From: Rhynchopus sp. YZ270_cl-10
Taxonomy: Eukaryota > Euglenozoa > Diplonemea > Diplonemida > Diplonemidae
NCBI GenBank assembly: GCA_964035575.1
Contig: OZ037873.1
Coordinates: 62,001-126,000 of the forward strand
Direction: 5' to 3'
DNA: 64,000 nucleotides
A program made the translations under genes and the position numbers. Shown here in pieces: positions 55,292 to 62,246 of the stretch. The notes below the pieces were generated by a model that saw only the letters and a list, made by a program, of their open reading frames with translations, did not search any database and had not been told where the DNA came from. Each line of letters begins with the position of its first letter. The stretch's first letter is position 1.

Positions 55292-56812
55292 TCACTCAGA
55301 CTCCCCTTCGGCAGTGCAAAGCTGCCAGATGCCGTCTTTGATCTTGGGCTCGCACTCCTGCTCTGTGACCGGCGGCACTGCCACGTCTCTGTACTTCTGG
55401 AGATCCTTTTTCATCGCCTCAAGGATCGTCTGCTGCTCAGATGCAATGTTGTAGTACTCACACGGATCGGCCGTGATGTTGAAGAGACAGTACCCCTTGC
55501 TGCAGTCGGACGGCTTGTCTGGCACAGGCCCGCCGCAGTTCACAGTGTAGTTCACCTTCGTTGGGTCCTGGCCAGAGGGCGGGTGCCATCCTGCCTCCAC
55601 CGCAGGGTTCGTGGACCCAGTCCACACAATCTTCATGTCTCCAATAATGAGTCCGTTCCCGTGGTGCGCTGTGTTGTCGGCATGTGCCTCCGTCAGCACC
55701 CAGTTCCTCGGAGACTCACCCACAGAGGACAGTGCCTCCCACACACTCATCCCATCCCCGAGTTCGAAGTTGTCGGTGGGAATAGCGGATTTTCCTCCAA
55801 CAGCCTCCAACAAGGTGTACATCCAGTCGGTGACGTGCATCTTCCCGTCCCAGACTTTGTTCGACTGGATGCCAGGGCCAGCAAGGCAGGAGGCAATACG
55901 TGTGCCGCCCTCCCAGAGGGTGTTCTTTCCGCCACGAAGGGGGTAGTTGTTGGACTCCGTTCCCTCGTTGTTGTTCGTGGGACCACCGTTGTCGGAGGTG
56001 AAGACCACAATGGTGTCGTCCGCAAGCCCTTCCGTCTCGAGCACCTGCGTCACGTTCCCAATACCCTCGTCCAGGGCTGCTGCCATCCCACAGATCATGT
56101 GACGCGCGTTGTTTGGAATGGACTCAAACGGCTTTGTGTAGATGTCGGGACACTCGAGAGGCCAGTGCACGTTCTGGTAGGCCAGGTACAAGAAGAAGGG
56201 TGGTGCGTCTGCGCTCTCCCTCTGTGCCTTGCCGTGCTGCTGCAGGATCTTAGTTGCCTCGTCCGTGAAGATGTATGGGGAGTACGTGCCATTCGCACCA
56301 AGGTCCGTGCTGTCCATGATCTGAAAGTCGTACCCTCCATGTGAGATGTGGTTATAGTAACCCTCAGCACCGTTCCAGTACCCACGGAAGGTGTCGAAAC
56401 CACGGTGGGTTGGGAGGGAGGACAGCGTGTTGCAGCCAAGATGCCACTTCCCGACCATGTGTGTCGCATAGCCAAGCTTCTTCAGGTACTCAGGAAGCAG
56501 GGTGTACGACACGTTCAGACGCGTTCCTTTGCCTTCAGACAGCGGCGAGTACACACCAGTGTTGATCACGTGACGTCCACTCATGATGCTGGCACGTGTC
56601 GGGCTGCACACAGACTGCGCATAACAGCGGTTCAACCGTGTCCCCGTCTCGCAAATGTTCCTGATATGCGGGGTGGGGATCTGTGGTGACCCGTGCACAT
56701 CAACGTCGTTCCAGCCCAGGTCATCAGCTACGATGTACAAGATGTTAGGCTTTGTCGCACCCTCTGCAGTGTGCAGGAGCAGTGCTGCAGACAGCACGCT
56801 GAAGGCACGCAT
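55292..56812 (-). CDS. Secreted arylsulfatase-B-like sulfatase, 506 aa, tandem copy 2
   Basis: Same length, signal peptide and active-site motifs as copy 1 (DDLGWND at 30, CSPTR at 69, GKWHLG at 121-126, TSDNGG). Differences are few and mostly in loops: YNHISHGG and QIMDSTDLG here versus YSHISHGG and QIMDDHDLG, NNNEGTESNN versus NLFENTEANN, and NPAVEAGWHP versus NPVQELGWHP. The C-terminal 100 residues are almost identical. Both frames are intact, which fits two working enzymes with possibly different glycan preference. The flanks are duplicated too (see 50985-51186 and 54186-54330). Confidence 0.93.
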   Translation of the reverse strand: MRAFSVLSAALLLHTAEGATKPNILYIVADDLGWNDVDVHGSPQIPTPHIRNICETGTRLNRCYAQSVCSPTRASIMSGRHVINTGVYSPLSEGKGTRLNVSYTLLPEYLKKLGYATHMVGKWHLGCNTLSSLPTHRGFDTFRGYWNGAEGYYNHISHGGYDFQIMDSTDLGANGTYSPYIFTDEATKILQQHGKAQRESADAPPFFLYLAYQNVHWPLECPDIYTKPFESIPNNARHMICGMAAALDEGIGNVTQVLETEGLADDTIVVFTSDNGGPTNNNEGTESNNYPLRGGKNTLWEGGTRIASCLAGPGIQSNKVWDGKMHVTDWMYTLLEAVGGKSAIPTDNFELGDGMSVWEALSSVGESPRNWVLTEAHADNTAHHGNGLIIGDMKIVWTGSTNPAVEAGWHPPSGQDPTKVNYTVNCGGPVPDKPSDCSKGYCLFNITADPCEYYNIASEQQTILEAMKKDLQKYRDVAVPPVTEQECEPKIKDGIWQLCTAEGESE

Positions 56813-57241
56813 GTTTGTGGATCTGTTGGTCTACTTTTTTTTGCAGTTCTGAATGGGTGGTGTGTGTGTGTGTTGAGAGGTGAGGGGTACGTATACGGAA
56901 ATTGACGCTTTTTTTTCTTCTTCTTTGAACACTTTCCGCTTTCATGGTACTCGTCCCCTACTAGAGTCGACTGCGTACCTCATATTTACGTGTGTGAACA
57001 AAGTGACGCAGCTGATGTGCGCACACCTCTTGGATACAGACACATGCTCCCCGAGGTGCCGTTTGCACATCACCGCCTTCAACTTGACAACAAGAAACCT
57101 TACAGGACGAATGTCTTTCATGACACAGCATCTTAAACAAAAGGGGTGAATATATATTTAAAATTGCAAAACCCTTCATCAAATGACGGACTCAACGGGA
57201 CGAAGGAGCGATTGGAAATCATGCAAATTTAAACGTTTGTA

Positions 57242-57277
57242 AAGATGAACCGAAGCCTCTTGAGCTTGAGCCACCTT
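57242..57277 (+). repeat. Family-B hairpin
   Basis: AAGATGAACCGAAGCCTCTTGAGCTTGAGCCACCTT, with inner stem AAGC/GCTT and outer AAG.TG/CACCTT. Confidence 0.5.
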
Positions 57278-57468
57278 GTGGAAATATAAAAAATTCAAAG
57301 AGAAACAAGAACAATTGTGCAAAGCAGTGAGCAAGAAACAAGAAGACGTTGAAAGTGCAAACGCCTCTGCGGACGCAGGCATTGCCAGACAAAAAATACA
57401 AACAAAAACAAAAGGCAATGGCAGGATGGGTCCATATCATCGTCGCTCTGCAGAATAGAAAAGCTTAT

Positions 57469-57501
57469 AAGACGAACCTAAGCTTCTCGCTTAGTCACCT
57501 T
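57469..57501 (+). repeat. Family-B hairpin, clear stems
   Basis: AAGACGAACCTAAGC, loop TTCTC, GCTTAGTCACCTT. Inner stem CTAAGC/GCTTAG is perfect. Confidence 0.6.
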
Positions 57502-58510
57502 GATAAACGGGAAGCGTTCAAAAGAAGCTCCCGAGACTACACAAAAATCATTTATTTCAGTAAAATTCTGGTACTTTTCTGAGGTTGTTCACTAGAATAG
57601 TTGACCGGGTATCAAATACTTTTGGACACCATCATACGAAACAAAAACCCACCCCCCAAAAAAAAACTTTCTTTTCCGAAAATTAGGTCAATAATATGAG
57701 CGAATACGAGAGCATCCACAGCGCACCTCTTAGTTGCACCCATATTTTTGTCATGGAGAATAGGAATTGTCCATATTGGTGTCCAAGTATGTTCCAAAGC
57801 CCTGACAAATAAATAAACAAAAGACGCGTCCGTTTACCGCAAATGGCGCAAACAGACTATTTTCCCCTGATCTGTGAACACAAAGTGTATCAAAGGGGAG
57901 AGGAAAAGGAGGGGGAGGGGAGGGCCAGACAGAGTGTTCAAATATGTACGTACACATCTGTTTTTCCAAAAGAAAATGTTTGACCTTTTATAGCTGTTGT
58001 TGAAAGAAAAATTGATGTGAAGACACCACCTGTATAATCTCCACACGCGTTTGTTGTATCGACGAAAAGCACCACATGCCGGAAAAAAGACAATGACATG
58101 GAGTTCTGTTGCCACGGCCATACCCGAAGGGGGTTACGCACAGTGTTGCCTGCACGCATCCTTCCCACAGGGGTGTCAGAGGCTTTGGGAACCCTGGTTT
58201 CTTCTCGTTTGTATTAAGCTAAAATGGCCCCACAGTGGTAAGTGTGACATTTGTACTCAAGAGTCAATTACCGCCCGGGTGGCTTGTTTAAATTGCTAGA
58301 ATCGTGGATTGCTAAGGCAAAGCTCTGTGCCCTGAAGGGTATATTGTGTTGACAAAAGCGCCTGGAGTGCCCATTTGGTGGGCAACTAGCGTCTTGCACT
58401 CAATGTTGGCCGAAGCCCTTTTTGTGCGGGTAAGGTTTTGATGCAGTGTACCCTAAGTATTTTTCTTTGAACTGTTTTCGTTGTCAGACAGTCTTTCACT
58501 ATTTTTCCCT

Positions 58511-58565
58511 TGAACACTTGACTATATTAATGTGCAGCCACCCCAAGGATGAGATCCACTGTACT
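58511..58565 (-). repeat. Family-A hairpin, diverged
   Basis: TGAACACTTGACTATATTAATGTG..CCACCCCAAGGATGAGATCCACTGTAC. Stem and loop positions match the consensus. Confidence 0.5.
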
Positions 58566-58882
58566 ACGGTTTCACCAACCATGTTTTGTTTTGTTGCTTC
58601 AGAACCTTTCCCCTGACGTAGCGCCTCTTCCTCGCGAGATCACAAAATTCTGCCACAAAAAAAAATGGTATATTTCGTAACCAAGGAACCATAAGAAGCA
58701 ATATGCAGGTGAACACACCTGAAAACAGCAAATGGGTAGAGGGGAGGGAAGGCTAGGTAAGAGGGTGTGTGGGGCATTGAGGAGAAGAGAAAAGTAACTT
58801 CATATCCTTGCTATTGAGCAAACAGTAAGTGTATGAAAAAAAGGAGGAAAAAAGAAAAAAGAAACAAAGAAGAACAAGATTA

Positions 58883-58928
58883 TAAGGTTGAATCCCAACT
58901 AAGCCTTTCGTGCGTATATGTCACCTTT
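58883..58928 (+). repeat. Family-B hairpin, diverged
   Basis: AAGGTTGAATCCCAACTAAGCC, loop TTTCGTGCGTATATG, TCACCTTTT. Only part of the pairing is kept. Confidence 0.35.
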
Positions 58929-59161
58929 TAAAAACCCTGTTTACGCAGGACTGGCGTGGTACAAAGGTCTTACGACATGCGTTCAATACAAAACACACCA
59001 GCAGACGGTAGATAAAGGGCAGATGCAATAGTATTTTTACCGACCAGAAAAAGTCATTTTTCTTGATGAATGTTTTCTGAGTGAGCAGCGAGTGCTGAAG
59101 GCTCTCGTGCACACTCACAATAATAGGAAGTCTGGCCTGACATGAGCATTGATTTATATTA

Positions 59162-59599
59162 CCGTCTTTTGAAAAAATATGGACCAGAAATAACATGGAC
59201 CAGAATAATGATGGACCAGAACAATCATGGACCTTTTGGGATTTTTTTTTTTTATGGACCTATTTTTCTGGTCCGACATATGTGTGGGGTTTTTTTGTAC
59301 TTGTCCAGAATTTTGACAGGGAGTCGCGCGCGCGAAGCGCGTGCGACGACCGCTTGTGTGGGGAGAAAGCTCGGAATGGGTCTACCGGCCTACATATGAG
59401 CCGAGATGCCCCGCCAACGTGCGGTACCGAGAGCTCGGAATGGGTCTGAAAATGGACAAGTTCAAAAAAAAAAGCCTAACACAGATGGACCAGAAATAAC
59501 ATGGACCAGAACAATGATGGACCAGAACAATTATGGACTTTTTGGGATTTTTTTTTTTTATGGACCTATTTTTCTGGTCCATAATTTTTCAAAAGACGG
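59162..59599. mobile_element. 438-bp MITE-like element with TA flanks and internal ATGGACCAGAA repeats
   Basis: The ends CCGTCTTTTGAAAAA.TATGGACCAG and CTGGTCCATA.TTTTTCAAAAGACGG are inverted copies of about 25 bp. TA flanks both ends (59160-59161 and 59600-59601). Inside are two direct repeats of about 110 bp (59180-59275 and 59485-59580), each with three or four ATGGACCAGAAYAA units and a T-run followed by ATGGACCTATTTTTCTGGTCC. The centre carries GC-rich CGCGCGCGAAGCGCG. The TA flanks fit a Tc1/mariner-related non-autonomous element. Confidence 0.8.
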
Positions 59600-59613
59600 T
59601 ATTATTTTTTTGA

Positions 59614-59665
59614 TAAATTGTTGGAGTAGTGTAGTTGCCTCGGTTGTGTTGCCACAGTTCTGCAA
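59614..59665 (-). repeat. Family-A-like hairpin, weak
   Basis: AAATTGTTGGAGTAGTGTAGTTGCC followed by a changed second half. Assigned mainly by resemblance to 41363-41413 and 59821-59870. Confidence 0.3.
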
Positions 59666-59820
59666 TGTCCACTGTCCATTTTACCCTTCGTTTTGCGGGT
59701 TCGTTCTCTTTTTCGGCACGGAGAAAAAAAGCTCTTTTTTGCGAAACAGTGCATTCCTTTTTATCTGTGCACTGTTCATTGACGGATTGGTCCCGCCCTT
59801 TTTGTGCTCGTTGGGTAATT

Positions 59821-59870
59821 AAATTGTTAGGATAGCGTGGTTGCCGTGGAACAAGCTCCACTATCCTGGT
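59821..59870 (-). repeat. Family-A hairpin with fully changed but paired stem
   Basis: AGGATAGCGTGG (59829-59840) pairs with CCACTATCCT (59858-59867). The consensus stem is GTATTAGTG/CACTATAC, so the pairing is kept with different outer bases. Confidence 0.6.
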
Positions 59871-60379
59871 AAACGTTTTTTCTTCTTTCTTTCTTTCGAC
59901 AAATCTCCTTTTGCGGTAAAATAACAATAAAAACACAAACGCACAAAAGTGAAGTTGACAGCGCAAACGCCTCTTGGACGCAGGCACTCTCACTCCGTGA
60001 GTAAAAAGCGCACACACAAACCGCTTCACATTCCTTCAGGAGACAGTCTTTGAGTAAGATATGCACAGACGGCACAACCTTCATCCAAAAGGGCAGAGAG
60101 ACCTGACCACCATCATCGGAACTCTGGTTGACCGTAACCTACCAATGCAACAATATAGCGCTGCTACATGTTGGGAGTTATAACCTCAGTTTATTTTATG
60201 CTTTGGCACCCAACACTAGCTACGTCGATATCGGCACATGGTATCTGTTTCAGCGTTCTGTCGAAGAGCAGATGTGTACTATTGAGTACGTCCGCAATTC
60301 TTAGAGTAGTTCTTAGTTCGAGGGAAGGGGTGTGGGGTTGGGGAGGGAGGTGGATGTTATGTGATGGAATCAGCTACGC

Positions 60380-61879
60380 TCATGAGCAAGGACGCCACAC
60401 ACCGTCGACAGGCATGGGGCGGCAGCCAATTCCTTCCACGGAAGGGACGGCCACGTCTCTGTACTTCTGCAGCTGTGCCACCATGTTCGCCAACACGTCT
60501 GGGTGGTCTGCAGCAACGTTTGTGTACTCGCAGGGGTCGGTCTTCATGTTGAACAGACAGTAGTCCGAACTGCAGTCTCCGGCAACGTCAGGCTTGGGTC
60601 CGCCGCAGTTCACAGTGTAGTTCACCTTCGTTGGGTCCTGGCCAGGTGGCGGTGCCCACCCGTTCTCCTCAATCGGGTTGAAGAACCCCATCAACACAAG
60701 CTTGTAGTCGTCGACAATAAGGGCGTTTCCATGAACAGTCTCGTTGTCGGGATGTGCCTCGCTCAGCACCCAGTTCCTCGGAGACTCACCCACAGAGGAC
60801 AGTGCCTCCCACACACTCATCCCATCCCCAAGCTGGAAGTCGTCAGTGGGAATTGCGGATTTGCCTCCGACAGCCTCCAACAAGGTGTACATCCAGTCGG
60901 TGACGTGCATCTTCCCGTCCCACACTTTGTTCGACTGAATGCCAGGGCCAGCAAGGCAGGAGGCAAGACGCACGCCGCCCTCCCAGATGGAGTTCTTTCC
61001 GCCACGAAGGGGGTAGTTGTTGGACTGTGTGCCCTCACTCCCGTTTGTGGGACCGCCGTTGTCGGAGCTGAAGATGAGGATGGTGTTGTCGTACAGACCC
61101 TCGTCCTTGAGTGCTTGGGTCACGTTGCCGATGCCGTCGTCCAGGGCTGCTGCCAGGCCGCAGATGATCTGCCTTGTTGGGTCAGGGTTGGACGCGAAGG
61201 CGGCAGTGTAGATGTCAGGGCACTCGAGAGGGGTGTGCACGTTCTGGTAGGCCAGGTACAAGAAGAAGGGTGGTGCGTCGGCGCTCTCCCTCTGTGCCTT
61301 GCCGTGCTGCTGCAGGATCTTGACTGCCTCGTCCGTGAAGATGAATGTGGAGAACGTGCCGTTCGCGGTCAAGTCAGTGTCAGACTGGATGGCAAAGTCG
61401 TATGCGCGGGCGATGTCGTGGCTGAAGTAGTCTTCACCGCCGTTCCAGTACCCACGGAAGGTGTCGAAGCCACGGTTGTTCGGCAGTGTCGTTGCCTCGT
61501 CGTTGAAGCCAAGATGCCACTTCCCGATCATGTGTGTCGCGTAGCCCTGCCTCTTCATGAACTCAGGGAACAGTGTGTACGACACATTCAGTCGCTGGTT
61601 ACCCCCCAACGGCATGTACACACCAGTGTTGATCACGTGACGTCCACTCATGATACTGGAACGTGTCGGGCTGCACACAGGCTGTCCGTAGTACTGGTTC
61701 AGCCGTGTCCCTGTCTCACAAATCTCCTTAATATGCGGGGTGGGGATCTGTGGTGACCCGTGCATGTCAACGTCGTTCCAGCCCAAGTCGTCGGCCAAAA
61801 TGAACAGGACATTTGGCTTTGCCGCACCCTCTGCAGTGTGCAGGAGCAGTGCTGTGCACATCGCCAGTAAGGAACGCAT
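60380..61879 (-). CDS. Secreted arylsulfatase-B-like sulfatase, 499 aa
   Basis: A single exon. Signal peptide at residues 1-18 (MRSLLAMCTALLLHTAEG). Metal-binding DDLGWND at 30-36, catalytic Cys69 in QPVCSPTR, GKWHLG and SSDNGGPT are all present. It is the most diverged of the three sulfatases: shorter loop after the active site (MPLGGNQRLNVSY), NRGFDTFRGYWNGGEDYFSH, and its own C-terminal end (GVWRPCS). The QPVCSPTR context is closer to vertebrate arylsulfatase B (QPLCTPSR) than that of the tandem pair. It lies 3.6 kb upstream of copy 2 in the same direction, so all three could derive from one ancestor by serial duplication. Substrate unknown. The start is the first Met of the signal peptide; an upstream in-frame extension is not conserved. 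Confidence 0.93.
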   Translation of the reverse strand: MRSLLAMCTALLLHTAEGAAKPNVLFILADDLGWNDVDMHGSPQIPTPHIKEICETGTRLNQYYGQPVCSPTRSSIMSGRHVINTGVYMPLGGNQRLNVSYTLFPEFMKRQGYATHMIGKWHLGFNDEATTLPNNRGFDTFRGYWNGGEDYFSHDIARAYDFAIQSDTDLTANGTFSTFIFTDEAVKILQQHGKAQRESADAPPFFLYLAYQNVHTPLECPDIYTAAFASNPDPTRQIICGLAAALDDGIGNVTQALKDEGLYDNTILIFSSDNGGPTNGSEGTQSNNYPLRGGKNSIWEGGVRLASCLAGPGIQSNKVWDGKMHVTDWMYTLLEAVGGKSAIPTDDFQLGDGMSVWEALSSVGESPRNWVLSEAHPDNETVHGNALIVDDYKLVLMGFFNPIEENGWAPPPGQDPTKVNYTVNCGGPKPDVAGDCSSDYCLFNMKTDPCEYTNVAADHPDVLANMVAQLQKYRDVAVPSVEGIGCRPMPVDGVWRPCS

Positions 61880-62246
61880 TGTGAGTCGAGAGTGGTTCTG
61901 GGAATGTGGTGTGGTGTATGCGAAGGTGTGACAGAGGCAGAGTTGTATACTTGAATTAAAGAGACAGAAAACAAATCGAACCTCAACACTTTTGTGTGCC
62001 TGCATGCCTCGGGCTGTCTCCCTGAATAAGCATAGCCAAGCACAGAACTGTACACTCTTCAAACAGGGGTTGAACGGAGGGGGGTTCTTTATTGTTTTTG
62101 AAACTTGGTTGTATCAGTGTAGCCACCCTAGAGTGTGCTCCACTATATCAGTTTTTTTTTTTTTGAAACTTGAGACGATACACAAGCCAAGAAGGAGGAG
62201 CGTCTGCTTGGTGCAATGGAAATTGTCACAACAGACGCGGCACAGT
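61880..62246. other. Short spacer between sulfatase 3 and the cyclase
   Basis: Contains the promoter region of the third sulfatase and, close to the stop codon of the cyclase, the family-A hairpin at 62100-62149. Nothing else is recognised. Confidence 0.6.
62100..62149 (-). repeat. Family-A hairpin about 100 bases past the cyclase stop codon
   Basis: GAAACTTGGTTGTATCAGTGTAGCCACCCTAGAGTGTGCTCCACTATA. The inner stem is CACCC/GAGTG here instead of CACCC/GGATG. In minus sense it is followed by AAAAACAATAAAG, so it could lie in the 3' untranslated region of the cyclase mRNA. Confidence 0.6.

Larger units (their letters stand above)
56813..60379. other. Spacer upstream of sulfatase copy 2; no gene seen
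   Basis: 56813-57155 is the promoter flank shared with copy 1. Family-B hairpins lie at 57242-57277, 57469-57501 and 58883-58928; family-A hairpins at 58511-58565, 59614-59665 and 59821-59870; the TA-flanked element at 59162-59599. The stretch 57600-58500 is of more balanced composition than other spacers but shows no domain or long frame. Confidence 0.55.

Noticed and set aside
57600-58500. Possible gene in the more balanced-composition stretch
   Set aside because: Frames are at most about 95 codons, lack domains, and have no conserved counterpart in the window.
62100-62149. Family-A hairpin as the general 3'-end signal of all genes here
   Set aside because: Only the cyclase has a copy close to its stop codon; one copy is just upstream of a start codon, several are insertions in spacers, and the sulfatase tandem pair has none nearby.
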